In this document: positions 1 through 8,399 of the stretch, in pieces | Position numbering within the stretch: the stretch's first letter is position 1 | How the letters are laid out: each line of letters begins with the position of its first letter | Assembly: GCA_037444305.1 (NCBI GenBank) | Contig: JBBIMP010000011.1 | Location: 62,001 to 126,000 of the forward strand | Direction of reading: 5' to 3' | Length of the DNA stretch: 64,000 nt | Source: JBBIMP01 sp037444305 | GTDB lineage: Bacteria > Acidobacteriota > UBA6911 | Translations under genes and position numbers: made by a program | Notes under the pieces: generated by a model | Told to the model about the DNA's origin: nothing | What the model saw: the letters and a program-made list of their open reading frames with translations, nothing else | The model's database searches: none

Positions 1-1535
1 GCGCCGCGGCCCGTAAGGGGATTCCCCGTGGCATAGGTATTTTTCGGCGTGGCCGACGGCCGCGATCCGCCGATGGTGCCGAAGGTGTTAGGGCCGCCTA
101 CGGTCACTCGATCCAGATTGCCCTGCACGAATCCGAACTGGATACCCAGGTCGCGTGCGAAATCGCGGGTGGCGGAAACGATCCGGGCCTCGATCTCGAC
201 CTGGGGTTGGGGTATATCCAGAGTCTCCACCAGGGCGAGTATCTTGTCTACAGTCGCCGGAATGTCCGTTATGACGAGGGAGTTGGTGCGCTCATCCACC
301 ACCAGGGTTCCCCGGACCGTCATCTGATCCTTCAGCGGGCTGATCACTTCCGCGGCTTTCGCGTAGTTGAGACGCTTGACGCGGGTGTCGACGTCGGCTG
401 CCAGCAGATTGGCTTTCTTCAGATCTTCGCTCTGCTTGGCTTCCTTCTGAAGCGTGGCCTTTTGGGCGATCCGGATCAGGTTGCCCTCCACTTTTTTGTC
501 GAGGCCATTGTTGGTCAGAGCTGCCTCAAATATCTGATCCCAGGGCACTTTTACTACCTTGATCGACAGGGTGCCCTTGATTTCCGGATCCATGACGATA
601 TTTACGCCGCCCTCTTCCGCCATCAGGCGGAAGAAGTCCACCAGGGAAATGTTGACCAGGTCGAGCGTCAGCGGATGCCCGCCATACTGCGAACTCGCGG
701 AGCCTTTCATGGCGATGAGCGAAGGGGAGGGGAGTTCGGCCGCTGCGGGCGGCAGCGACACTACCGGCGATCCAGGCCTCGGTGCGGGGGCGGATTTGAC
801 CGGCGCCGCTTCCGCGGTTTTGGCGCCTTTGAGGGCGCTTTGCGGTATTTCCGCCGCCGACAGGTCGCTGATTACGGGCACCGTGGCCCTGGAGGGGATC
901 TGAGCAGCTGCCGGGATTGTTCTGGGCGCCTGGCTTGGAGCACCGGCGGTGCTCAGGCTCCTGCTGCTCTCGGCCGGGTGGCTGGTGTGGCTGGAATTGA
1001 ACACCAGGCTGAACTTGTCCGTTCCATGGACAACCCTGTGCTCGCCATGTCCCGCTTCGAGATCTATGACCATCCGGGCAATCTTCGGTTCGGAGTTCTG
1101 AAACTGGCGGACACGCACCTGTTTGACCGCGGCATCCTCCACCGGAAGATTCAGCACCGGGATTCGGTTTTCCACGTTCAGAAAGTCGATCACCAGCCGG
1201 GGAGGATTCTCGAGCATGAATTCCTGGTGGGTTACCGGACCGCTTGTGGACACGGCGATGACGAGATTCCCGCCCTCCTTCGAGGTGGAGACGCCGCTGA
1301 TGTATGCGTGCGGGGCCTGCAGGGCCTTGCTCGACAGCGAATCGGCGTAGGGGAGCGCCGCCGGGCCTGGAAATTCCGAAGCAACGGCGGTTTTGCCGGG
1401 CAGTGTGGATCTCTGTGAGGGGATGTCCTGGGCGAAGCCGGACATGCCCAGAGAGGTCAGGAGCAGCAGGAGCGTCATCCCCGCCCTCGCCTGTGATTTC
1501 ACAAAGTCTCTGTTTTCAGCGAATCGCATTGTCAT
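1..1535 (-). CDS. pilQ: Type IV pilus secretin PilQ, N-terminal part (cut by window edge)
   Basis: Reading the minus strand from 1535 gives an open frame that runs off the left edge. It starts with a signal peptide (hydrophobic TLLLLLTSLGMSGFA, then AQD). An AMIN-type domain follows at about residues 65-140, then a proline/alanine linker, then an STN/secretin short domain (LTLDLVNISLVDFFRLMAEE) and the first secretin N-domain (VKRLNYAKAAEVI). The outer-membrane beta-barrel is missing because it lies outside the window. PilQ forms the outer-membrane pore for type IV pili. ATG at 1535 is preferred because AGGAC sits upstream; ATG at 1529 is possible. It is the last gene of pilMNOPQ, 11 bp after pilP. 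Confidence 0.93.
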   Translation of the reverse strand, partial: MTMRFAENRDFVKSQARAGMTLLLLLTSLGMSGFAQDIPSQRSTLPGKTAVASEFPGPAALPYADSLSSKALQAPHAYISGVSTSKEGGNLVIAVSTSGPVTHQEFMLENPPRLVIDFLNVENRIPVLNLPVEDAAVKQVRVRQFQNSEPKIARMVIDLEAGHGEHRVVHGTDKFSLVFNSSHTSHPAESSRSLSTAGAPSQAPRTIPAAAQIPSRATVPVISDLSAAEIPQSALKGAKTAEAAPVKSAPAPRPGSPVVSLPPAAAELPSPSLIAMKGSASSQYGGHPLTLDLVNISLVDFFRLMAEEGGVNIVMDPEIKGTLSIKVVKVPWDQIFEAALTNNGLDKKVEGNLIRIAQKATLQKEAKQSEDLKKANLLAADVDTRVKRLNYAKAAEVISPLKDQMTVRGTLVVDERTNSLVITDIPATVDKILALVETLDIPQPQVEIEARIVSATRDFARDLGIQFGFVQGNLDRVTVGGPNTFGTIGGSRPSATPKNTYATGNPLTGRG

Positions 1536-1546
1536 GGTTGCCAGTC

Positions 1547-2053
1547 CTATGGAGTTCTGAGGTGCTTGGTGACTTCCTGAGTCACGAGCTTCCCAGACTT
1601 GAGCTTTGTTTCCCTGGTCAGAACCGCGGAATCAACAGTTATGGATTTGAGGAATCCGTCGAACAGCCTGTCTCCCTCCCTCAGGAAATAGACCCGCTGA
1701 TCGGTGCCGCGGAATACGGCCGTCCGAGCCTGATCGCTCACGGATGTTCCGAGGAGGTTTACCTGGGCAATGTACATGCCCGCTATCCCGGGAGGGGCTG
1801 GTCCGCGCGGCGCTTCCGCGTTCAGGTCCTCCTCCCTGGACTTCAGGAGCAGCGGATTCAGGAATGGATCCCTCCGGTTCACGGGTTCATACCTGACTCC
1901 CTGGTACTGCGGCGGCTTGGGCGGTGACTGCGCGTCCCGAACGGAAGCTTCCACCTGCGGACCGCCCGTTTGTCCGATTGCCGCCTGGGCGGCAAGCAGA
2001 ATCACCCCGCACGCTGTTAGCCATTTTAGAAGCGAATGTCTGGACATGGTCAT
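1547..2053 (-). CDS. pilP: Type IV pilus assembly lipoprotein-like protein PilP
   Basis: 168 aa. An N-terminal hydrophobic segment (LTACGVILLAAQAAIG) is followed by a Pro-rich linker and a compact C-terminal beta domain containing RRDPFLNPL and GTDQRVYFLREGDRLFDG, which is typical of PilP. PilP links the inner-membrane PilN/PilO complex to PilQ in the periplasm. The cysteine in LTACG lies in the middle of the hydrophobic stretch, so lipidation is possible but not certain. It begins 1 bp after the pilO stop. ATG at 2053 or 2047 could be the start. Family assignment rests on the domain pattern and the operon position. Confidence 0.88.
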   Translation of the reverse strand: MTMSRHSLLKWLTACGVILLAAQAAIGQTGGPQVEASVRDAQSPPKPPQYQGVRYEPVNRRDPFLNPLLLKSREEDLNAEAPRGPAPPGIAGMYIAQVNLLGTSVSDQARTAVFRGTDQRVYFLREGDRLFDGFLKSITVDSAVLTRETKLKSGKLVTQEVTKHLRTP

Positions 2054-2054
2054 T

Positions 2055-2645
2055 TCAATTCCCGGGTTGCGGCGGCTGTTCTTCCCGATATACGAAGGTC
2101 GTCGCCTTGCAGTTGGAGATCAGCGTCCGGTTGGAATCGGTGGAGCCCTCGATCCCCTTCATGTTGATATTGTCCACGTTGATGATCCGGGCATAGCGGC
2201 CGATCTTCTCGAAGAAGGCGCCCAGCGAGTTGTACGATCCCTGGACCTCGATCTCGATGGGCCAGTCGGAGTAGAACGCCTTCGGCACCACCGGCTGAGG
2301 GTTGAACTTAATGATCTTGAGGTTCGAAGATGCCGCCATCTCCTGCACGTTCCGCATCACCTTCGGCGTCTCCTTCTGGTCGGGAAGGATGGAACGGAGC
2401 TGGACCAGTCGAGCGTCCAGGCGGGCGAGCTCCTGCTTGAATTTTTCGAGCTGCGTCTGTACCGCCGTCGCCTCCATGACGGATATCTCCAGGCGCTTGA
2501 TCTCGCCCTCGAACCTGCTTTTGGAGGCCAGGAGGTCTTTATAAATCAGCATATAGGCGGCGACGACGAATCCGATCCCGAGGAGCGCAAACAGGAGAAC
2601 CTGCGTCGAACGGGGTTGGTTTTCCAGCTTCAGGTCGAGAGGCAT
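2055..2645 (-). CDS. pilO: Type IV pilus alignment protein PilO
   Basis: 196 aa. One transmembrane segment near residues 16-34 (LLFALLGIGFVVAAYMLIY) is followed by a coiled coil (about 40-95) and a ferredoxin-like C-terminal domain with ILPDQKETPKVMRNVQ and a GSYNSLGAFFEKIGR motif typical of PilO. PilO pairs with PilN in the inner membrane and helps join the cytoplasmic PilM ring to the periplasmic PilP/PilQ. It sits in the usual pilM-N-O-P-Q order, 3 bp after pilN. Confidence 0.93.
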   Translation of the reverse strand: MPLDLKLENQPRSTQVLLFALLGIGFVVAAYMLIYKDLLASKSRFEGEIKRLEISVMEATAVQTQLEKFKQELARLDARLVQLRSILPDQKETPKVMRNVQEMAASSNLKIIKFNPQPVVPKAFYSDWPIEIEVQGSYNSLGAFFEKIGRYARIINVDNINMKGIEGSTDSNRTLISNCKATTFVYREEQPPQPGN

Positions 2646-2648
2646 TTT

Positions 2649-3230
2649 TTACTCCGTGGGCATCTTCTTCTTCGTTGTGCACACAAGGACGAATTTCGCC
2701 GGATCCTTCGGGGACGACTCCTTTGCCAGGTCCTCGTACAGCTCGAGGTCGACCGTGTGGAAGAAGCCGGTGGAGATGAGATTGCTCATGAAATCCGGAA
2801 TGGTCTCGCCGCGCACCGTGTGGCCCGTGAGTTTTATCTTGTCCTGCTTCTGATCCACAAGCGTCAGCCAGATAGCGGCGTCGCGGGGGAGGCTGCTGAT
2901 GACGTGGTTCAGCAGCAGCACGGGGCCGGTCTGGAGGTCCTTTAGGTGCTCGATGACCTCGATCCGGCTTTCCGTGTCCTTTTTCTTGGCCTCATAGACG
3001 GCCAGCTGCTTTTTGAGACCCTGCAGGCGTTGCTCTTCCCGCCGCAGCTCGGCGGCCCTCGCGCTCAGGCCGTCCACCTGTGACTTCAGGTAGTACCAGC
3101 CGGCGCCGAGCCCCCCGACCAGCAGGAGGACATAGACCAGAAGGAGAGTGGCGACCGGCGGGATCTTGACCGGTGCCGTGGCGAGACGTTTGCGGTCCCT
3201 TTGAGCCCGGAGCAGGTTGACCTTTATCAT
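2649..3230 (-). CDS. pilN: Type IV pilus assembly protein PilN
   Basis: 193 aa. It begins with IKVNLLRAQRDRK, the conserved N-terminal PilN motif (INLLP-like) that docks into PilM. A transmembrane segment follows at about 25-48, then a coiled coil (about 50-95) and a ferredoxin-like domain with LPRDAAIWLT, typical of PilN/Fimbrial_PilN proteins. It lies 7 bp downstream of pilM. The C-terminal tail (AKFVLVCTTKKK) is in keeping with the family. Confidence 0.93.
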   Translation of the reverse strand: MIKVNLLRAQRDRKRLATAPVKIPPVATLLLVYVLLLVGGLGAGWYYLKSQVDGLSARAAELRREEQRLQGLKKQLAVYEAKKKDTESRIEVIEHLKDLQTGPVLLLNHVISSLPRDAAIWLTLVDQKQDKIKLTGHTVRGETIPDFMSNLISTGFFHTVDLELYEDLAKESSPKDPAKFVLVCTTKKKMPTE

Positions 3231-3237
3231 GACGGCT

Positions 3238-4302
3238 CTATTCCTCGGTGGTTCTCATGGCCAGGCCCACGGCGATCGCCAGGTCCGGCGCACGCTCAGC
3301 GATGAATTCCGGGGGAAATCGTTTCGGATCCACTGAGATGTTGATGAATGGGTCGAACTTATCGGCCGGTATGGCAAATTTTCGGGACAGGGTGTCCACC
3401 AGGCCCGGCGTGTGGGCCGCTCCCCCGCTGACCAGCATCCTGTCTATGTGAGCTACGGTCGAGGTGGATTTGAAGAAGTCGAAAGTCTTCTGGATCTCGA
3501 GGCAGATGATCTCGGTGACAGATTCGATGACGTGCCGCGCATCCGACGGCTGGATGCCGTCGACCGCCTCGCCGTGCTTCAGGGCCTGCGACTGGTCGAA
3601 ATCCAGGTTGAATTCCTTCTGAATGAAGTCCGTGTAGTGTCGTCCGCCCACGCCCACGTCGCGGGTGAAGAGAAAATCGGTCCCGGAGACGATGTTGATG
3701 GTCATCACGCTGGCGCCTATGTCTAGCAGGGCCACGGTGTTGCGCGAGGTGGGCTCGTAGCTCTGCTCGTAGGCGTTCTGGAGGGCGAAGGCATCCACGT
3801 CGACGACCACGGGATTGAGGCCGGCCATGGAGATGACGCTGGTGTGATCGGTGACCTTGTCCTTCTTCACGGCGACCAGGAGTATGTCGAGGTTGCCCGA
3901 AGCGGCGCTCTCGCCGAGCACCTGGTAGTCGACATGCACGTCGGCGATGTCGAACGGAATGTACTGTTCGGCCTCCCAGCGGATGGACTCGGCCAGGTCA
4001 TCCTCGCTCTGGATGGGAAGCGCGATCTTCTTCACGATGACGGAATGGCCGGAAACGGAGGTGGCGATGCGCCGGTTCTTGATCCCCTGCATTTCGAATA
4101 TGCGGCTGATGGCGTCCGCCGCGGGATTTTTCGAAATGATGACGCCATCCACGACGCAGTCGGAAGGCAGCGGCTCCAGGCCGAGGCTGACGAGCTCGTA
4201 GCCGCCCCGGCGAAGGGATTTCAGTTCGACCGCTTTAATGCAACTGGAGCCGATATCCAGGCCCACGACGAGTTTCTTACGGTTTAATAGGGTCAGTGCC
4301 AT
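3238..4302 (-). CDS. pilM: Type IV pilus biogenesis ATPase-like protein PilM
   Basis: 354 aa, normal for PilM. It has an actin-like fold: phosphate-1 loop VVGLDIGSSCIKAVEL at about 11-26, phosphate-2 region VALLDIGASVMTINIV at about 190, and an adenosine motif MLVSGGAAHTPGLVDTL near 290. PilM is a cytoplasmic ring protein that binds the PilN N-terminus and couples to the pilus motors. It is the first gene of the minus-strand pil operon and is divergent from rplM, with a 490-bp gap. No strong Shine-Dalgarno is visible before the ATG. Confidence 0.95.
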   Translation of the reverse strand: MALTLLNRKKLVVGLDIGSSCIKAVELKSLRRGGYELVSLGLEPLPSDCVVDGVIISKNPAADAISRIFEMQGIKNRRIATSVSGHSVIVKKIALPIQSEDDLAESIRWEAEQYIPFDIADVHVDYQVLGESAASGNLDILLVAVKKDKVTDHTSVISMAGLNPVVVDVDAFALQNAYEQSYEPTSRNTVALLDIGASVMTINIVSGTDFLFTRDVGVGGRHYTDFIQKEFNLDFDQSQALKHGEAVDGIQPSDARHVIESVTEIICLEIQKTFDFFKSTSTVAHIDRMLVSGGAAHTPGLVDTLSRKFAIPADKFDPFINISVDPKRFPPEFIAERAPDLAIAVGLAMRTTEE

Positions 4303-4792
4303 TCGCTGTCACTTTCGGCTTTCCCTCGCGGGCGATTGCCGTCCGGAAGGCAGCCTTTGAAATTGGCATCAGAGTACTGGGGCCTCATGACGATCGCATT
4401 CACACCGGCCGGATCTGCAACCTTCGGCGCTCCGCTCGGCGGCCGAAGGTCGCCGGCCGTCACAGGAACCTTATCGTTCGGAGCACCCGCAAACGTTTCC
4501 TTTTTTTTCGTCTCCCCCGGGAAACGGCCGCAGGCGCGCGGACGTGCGAATTATCTGGCCCTGCCGGCGGTGATCAGGCATAATACCCCGCCCGGCGGCG
4601 GACAAGCAGCCGCCCACGCCGCCCGCGGGCGTTTCACCCGGGGGCTCCGGGCGTGGCGCCCGCACGACGAGCCCGGTTTTGAGCGGGCGGCGCCGCGGGG
4701 GCCTCGCGGCGCGGGCAAATTCGCTTGACACATAGAAACCCGTTGGATAGCCTATGAGATTATTCTGCTGACCATCAGGTTTGGGGTGAAGA
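4303..4792. other. Divergent intergenic region between pilM and rplM
   Basis: About 490 bp without a convincing gene. The short open frames here have no family features and are products of the high GC content. The right end carries a sigma-70-like promoter for rplM (listed separately). The middle (about 4600-4715) is extremely GC-rich with several short inverted repeats but no clear terminator. I do not see a recognisable promoter for pilM or an L13-leader structure. Confidence 0.6.
4725..4753 (+). promoter_or_regulatory. Probable sigma-70-type promoter of rplM-rpsI-rpsB
   Basis: A perfect -35 hexamer TTGACA (4725-4730) is followed after 17 bp by TAGCCT (4748-4753), a weak -10. The alternative TATGAG (4753-4758) matches better but would give a 22-bp spacer. 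The site lies 40 bp before rplM, at the point where composition shifts from very GC-rich to more AT-rich DNA. This is inference from consensus only. Confidence 0.5.
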
Positions 4793-5221
4793 ATGAAGAG
4801 TTTTGTACCGAGCGTGAAGGAAATCGAGAAGGAATGGCATCTGGTGGACGCCGAGGGCCAGACTCTGGGGAGGCTGGCCACGCGCGTGGCCCGGCTGCTG
4901 ACCGGGAAGGACAAGCCCGCCTACACCCCTTTCCTAGATACCGGCGACCACGTGATCATCATCAACGCGGAGAAGGTTCGACTGAGCGGCGCCAAGCTGA
5001 AGGACAAGTTCTACCGTCATCACACCGGATATCCCGGAGGGCTCAAGGAGATCTCCGCAGGCGATCTTGTGGCGAAGAAGCCCGAGAAGCTGGTGAGCGA
5101 GGCCGTGTTCGGCATGCTGCCCAAGACCAAGCTGGGCCGCGCCATGCGCAAGAAGCTGCGTGTCTATCGCGGGCCGCATCACCGGCACCAGGCGCAACAG
5201 CCGAAGGCGCTGACGCCCTGA
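4793..5221 (+). CDS. rplM: Large ribosomal subunit protein L13 (uL13)
   Basis: 142 aa, the usual length of bacterial L13. Characteristic segments are WHLVDAEGQTLGRLATRVA near the N-terminus, GDHVIIINAEKV, FYRHHTGYPGG and VFGMLPKTKLGRAM, all conserved in uL13. L13 is an early-assembling 50S protein that binds 23S rRNA. It is followed by rpsI after 58 bp, the standard rplM-rpsI pair. GGGGTGAAG lies just before the ATG. Confidence 0.98.
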   Translation: MKSFVPSVKEIEKEWHLVDAEGQTLGRLATRVARLLTGKDKPAYTPFLDTGDHVIIINAEKVRLSGAKLKDKFYRHHTGYPGGLKEISAGDLVAKKPEKLVSEAVFGMLPKTKLGRAMRKKLRVYRGPHHRHQAQQPKALTP

Positions 5222-5279
5222 AAGACAGGCCGGGACCCGGGGAAGCCGTCTTCCCCCATTTGATTCAAGGAGCTTCGGT

Positions 5280-5669
5280 TTGACAGACACTTACTACGGG
5301 ACAGGGAAAAGAAAAACCTCCACCGCCCGGGTGTACCTGCTTCCTGGAACGGGCGAGATCATAGTAAACAAGCGGAGCCTCACGGACTATTTCCGGAACG
5401 AGGTCCATCGCACCATCATCCGCTACCCGCTGATGATCACCGAAAACCTCGGGAAATTCGACGTCCGGACGACGGTGGACGGGGGCGGCGTCTCCGGACA
5501 GGCCGGCGCCATCCGGCTCGGCATCGCCAAGGCGCTGCTGGAGTTCAATGCCGAACTGAGGCCGAGGCTCAAGAAGGCGGGCCTGCTGACGCGCGATTCC
5601 CGAATCAAGGAACGCAAGAAATACGGGCAGAAGGGCGCGCGCAAGAGATTCCAGTTCTCCAAGCGGTAA
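5280..5669 (+). CDS. rpsI: Small ribosomal subunit protein S9 (uS9)
   Basis: 129 aa, usual length. It contains GTGKRKTSTARVYL, GGGVSGQAGAIRLGIAKAL and the basic C-terminal tail KKYGQKGARKRFQFSKR, whose last arginine reaches the ribosomal P-site tRNA in the known structures. The start is TTG at 5280, supported by AAGGAG at 5267-5272 (7-nt spacing) and by the conserved N-terminus; no ATG fits. Cotranscribed with rplM. Confidence 0.98.
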   Translation: MTDTYYGTGKRKTSTARVYLLPGTGEIIVNKRSLTDYFRNEVHRTIIRYPLMITENLGKFDVRTTVDGGGVSGQAGAIRLGIAKALLEFNAELRPRLKKAGLLTRDSRIKERKKYGQKGARKRFQFSKR

Positions 5670-5686
5670 CCTGAGGGAGGTCATAC

Positions 5687-6844
5687 TTGGTTTCCATTAA
5701 TATGAAACAGCTGCTGGAGGCCGGAGTGCACTTCGGCCACCAGACCAGGCGGTGGAACCCGAAGATGAAGGAGTACATCTTCGGGGAAAGAAACGGCATT
5801 TACATCATCGACCTGCAGAAGAGCCTGCGGCTCTTCAGGAATGCGATTTCATTCGTGCACGAATTGGCTTCGCAGGGCAAGACCCTCCTCTTTCTCGGAA
5901 CCAAGAGGCAGGCTCAGGATGTGATCCAGGAAGAAGCCCAGCGGTGCGGCATGTTCTATGTCAACCAGCGATGGCTCGGCGGCCTGCTGACCAATTTCAC
6001 GACCATCCAGAAGAGCGTCAAGCGGTATCGCGAGCTGGAGTCGATGCGCACCAACGGGCAGTACGACCTTTTCTCCAAGAAGGAAATCGCGCGCTACGAG
6101 CGCGAGCGCAAGAAGATGGAGAAGAACCTGTTCGGGATCAGGGAGATGAGCCAGCTGCCCGACGCCCTCTTCGTCATCGATACCAAGAAGGAAGCGATCG
6201 CGATCAAGGAAGCGCGGAAACTGGGGATCCCCATCATCGGAATCGCCGACACCAACTGCGATCCGGACGACATCGACTACCTGATCCCGGGCAACGACGA
6301 TGCGTTGCGCGCCATCCGTCTGGTCACCGGGACGATCGCCCAGGCCTGCATAGACGGGAGGGCGGTCTACGAGGCCCAGCAGAAGGAAATCGCCGAGCAG
6401 ATGGAGCGCCAGCGGCAGCTCCAGGCGCAACAGGCAGCGGCCGCGAGAGTGGCCGCAGCCGCAGCTGCAGCCGCGGCGGCGGCAGCCCGCAAGGCCGCCG
6501 AGGGAGCCGAAACGCCCGAGGGCCAGGCGGCAGCGGAGGAAGCCGGAGCGACCGCGCCGGCAAAGCCCAGGACTACGGTGCGCAAGACGCTGCAGCGAAA
6601 GCCGCGCGCGAAGAAGCGGGAAGCGGGGGCCGCCGAGGCTTCGGCAGCAACGGACGATGAGGACGCCGGGAAGCAGGCGCCGCCGGCCGAAACGGCTTCC
6701 GCGGACCCGGTCGAGGCCGCGGAGGAGCCACCTGCCGGCGAAGCCGAGCCTGTTCAGGTCCAGGCGGCCGAGGAAACGGGTCCTGCCGCTCCCGGCGAAG
6801 AGGCTGCGGCACCGGAGAGCGACCAGGAAAGCGTGGGCGGCTAG
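5687..6844 (+). CDS. rpsB: Small ribosomal subunit protein S2 (uS2) with long C-terminal extension
   Basis: 385 aa. Residues 1-230 are a normal S2 (MKQLLEAGVHFGHQTRRWNP, RWLGGLLTNF, PDALFVIDTKKEAIAIKEA, IPIIGIADTNCDPDDIDY). Residues 231-385 form an extra tail: a charged Gln/Glu helix, then a run of alanines (about 249-266), then an Ala/Glu/Pro-rich, low-complexity stretch with lysine/arginine patches (about 290-315). Most S2 proteins end near residue 240-270. Start TTG at 5687 is supported by GAGGGAGG (5673-5680). It is followed by tsf, the standard order. The tail is probably disordered; its role is unknown. Confidence 0.97.
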   Translation: MVSINMKQLLEAGVHFGHQTRRWNPKMKEYIFGERNGIYIIDLQKSLRLFRNAISFVHELASQGKTLLFLGTKRQAQDVIQEEAQRCGMFYVNQRWLGGLLTNFTTIQKSVKRYRELESMRTNGQYDLFSKKEIARYERERKKMEKNLFGIREMSQLPDALFVIDTKKEAIAIKEARKLGIPIIGIADTNCDPDDIDYLIPGNDDALRAIRLVTGTIAQACIDGRAVYEAQQKEIAEQMERQRQLQAQQAAAARVAAAAAAAAAAAARKAAEGAETPEGQAAAEEAGATAPAKPRTTVRKTLQRKPRAKKREAGAAEASAATDDEDAGKQAPPAETASADPVEAAEEPPAGEAEPVQVQAAEETGPAAPGEEAAAPESDQESVGG

Positions 6845-6892
6845 CCGCCGGCGCGTTTCCGCCCAATCCATATTTCAACATTAATATAGCGC

Positions 6893-6910
6893 GGCCCCTG
6901 CCCAGGGGCC
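6893..6910 (+). terminator. GC-rich hairpin between rpsB and tsf (possible attenuator)
   Basis: GGCCCCT and AGGGGCC form a perfect 7-bp stem around a GCCC loop. An AT-rich stretch (6870-6888) precedes it, and only a weak T run follows (GTTCT). It sits between rpsB and tsf, where partial termination is common in bacteria. Whether it terminates transcription here is inference. Confidence 0.4.
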
Positions 6911-6995
6911 GTTCTGCCATTCCGCACCTCGGATTGTCGATCAGGACCGCGCGAGGGGCGAGCGACCGCAGACAGACCGAGTTGGGAGATCAGAC

Positions 6996-7586
6996 ATGAC
7001 CATTTCTGCAGAACTCGTCAAGGAACTACGCGAAAAGACCGGCGTCGGCTTCATGGAGTGCAAGACCGCACTCCAGGAAGCCAAGGGAGACCTCGAAAGC
7101 GCCATCACACTGCTACGCAAGAAAGGGCTGGCCTCGGTGGCCAAAAAGGCCGGGCGCGAGACCAAGGACGGCCTCATCGGCTCCTATGTCCACAACGGCA
7201 AAATCGGCGTGATGGTGGAGGTCAACTGCGAGACCGATTTCGTGGCCCGCAACCCCGAATTCCAGGCGCTCGTCAAGGACATCGCCATGCACATCGCGGC
7301 CAGCGACCCGCGCTTCGTCCGCAGGGAAGAGGTGACCCAAGAGGTGCTTGCCCACGAGCGCGAAATCTACCGCGCCCAGGCTCGCGCCACGGGCAAACCC
7401 GAGAATGTGCTCGACAAGATTGTCGAGGGACGCATGGCCAAGTTTTTTGCTGAAACCTGCCTGCTGGAACAGCCCTTCGTGAAGAATCCCGATCTTACGG
7501 TGCAGGAACTCATCGCCGGGCACATTCAGAAGATCGGCGAAAACATCCGGGTGCGCCGTTTCGTCCGCTTCAAGCTGGGAGACTGA
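6996..7586 (+). CDS. tsf: Translation elongation factor Ts (short form)
   Basis: 196 aa. EF-Ts recycles EF-Tu by releasing GDP. The N-terminal UBA-like domain (ELVKELREKTGVGFMECKTA) is followed by the TDFVARN-containing core (VNCETDFVARNPEFQALVKDIA) and a C-terminal helix region. The protein is about 90 aa shorter than the E. coli form, with only one core subdomain instead of two. This short form is known from Thermus and several deltaproteobacterial and acidobacterial genomes. GGGAGA precedes the ATG. Confidence 0.97.
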   Translation: MTISAELVKELREKTGVGFMECKTALQEAKGDLESAITLLRKKGLASVAKKAGRETKDGLIGSYVHNGKIGVMVEVNCETDFVARNPEFQALVKDIAMHIAASDPRFVRREEVTQEVLAHEREIYRAQARATGKPENVLDKIVEGRMAKFFAETCLLEQPFVKNPDLTVQELIAGHIQKIGENIRVRRFVRFKLGD

Positions 7587-7613
7587 GCGGCGGAGCGGGC
7601 CACAGGAGGAACC

Positions 7614-8345
7614 ATGGTGGCAGAAGCCGTTGACAAGCCTCGTTACGGCCGTATCCTGCTGAAGCTCAGCGGCGAAGCCCTCATGGGCGAGCAGGGCTTC
7701 GGCGTAGATCCGCGCATGGCGGACCGCATCGCGGAGGAGATTCAGGAAATCCACGCCATCGGCGTCCAGATCGCCGCGACGATCGGCGGCGGCAACATCA
7801 TCAGGGGAATCGCCGTAAGCGCTGCCGGCATGGACCGGGTCAGCGGCGATTACATGGGCATGCTGGCGACCGTCATCAACGCCCTGGCCCTGCAAAACGC
7901 CCTGGAAAAGCGGGGCGTGCACACGCGGGTGCAGTCGGCCATCGAAATGCGGGAGGTGGCCGAACCCTACATCCGCCGTCGCGCCATCCGCCACCTGGAA
8001 AAGGGCAGGGTCGTCATCTTCGCCGCCGGCACGGGCAATCCTTACTTTTCCACCGACACCGCCGCCGCGCTCCGGGCAATCGAGATCGGAGCGGAAGCCA
8101 TTCTCAAGGCGACGAAGGTCGACGGCATCTACGATTCCGACCCCAAATCCAACCCGTCGGCCAAGATGCTGAGGGAACTCACCTACCTCGAAGTGCTGGA
8201 GAAAGGACTGAGGGTGATGGATACCACCGCGGTCACCCTCTGCATGGAAAACCAGCTTCCCATACTGGTCTTCAACCTGCTTCGCCATGGTAATATCAGG
8301 AACGTCATCCTGGGGCTGGCCGAAGGTTCGATCATACGCGCGTAG
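7614..8345 (+). CDS. pyrH: UMP kinase
   Basis: 243 aa, normal. PyrH phosphorylates UMP to UDP in the cytoplasm. The amino-acid-kinase fold is visible: ILLKLSGEALMG (phosphate binding), IGGGNIIRG, DYMGMLATVINALALQ, and FAAGTGNPYFSTDTAAALRA (UMP and ATP sites). CAGGAGG precedes ATG at 7614. It lies 27 bp after tsf and before frr, the very common rpsB-tsf-pyrH-frr order. Confidence 0.98.
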   Translation: MVAEAVDKPRYGRILLKLSGEALMGEQGFGVDPRMADRIAEEIQEIHAIGVQIAATIGGGNIIRGIAVSAAGMDRVSGDYMGMLATVINALALQNALEKRGVHTRVQSAIEMREVAEPYIRRRAIRHLEKGRVVIFAAGTGNPYFSTDTAAALRAIEIGAEAILKATKVDGIYDSDPKSNPSAKMLRELTYLEVLEKGLRVMDTTAVTLCMENQLPILVFNLLRHGNIRNVILGLAEGSIIRA

Positions 8346-8399
8346 GAGTTCTGCTTCGGGATCGGGGAGTGCGGATCCCAACGACAAGGAGAGAGCCAA

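Noticed and set aside
207..1418. Long plus-strand open frame of about 403 codons
   Set aside because: It is antisense to pilQ. The minus-strand reading has a signal peptide, AMIN and secretin domains; the plus frame shows none.
4471..4914. Minus-strand frame of 147 codons upstream of rplM
   Set aside because: It overlaps the rplM start and promoter and has no recognisable domain; likely chance.
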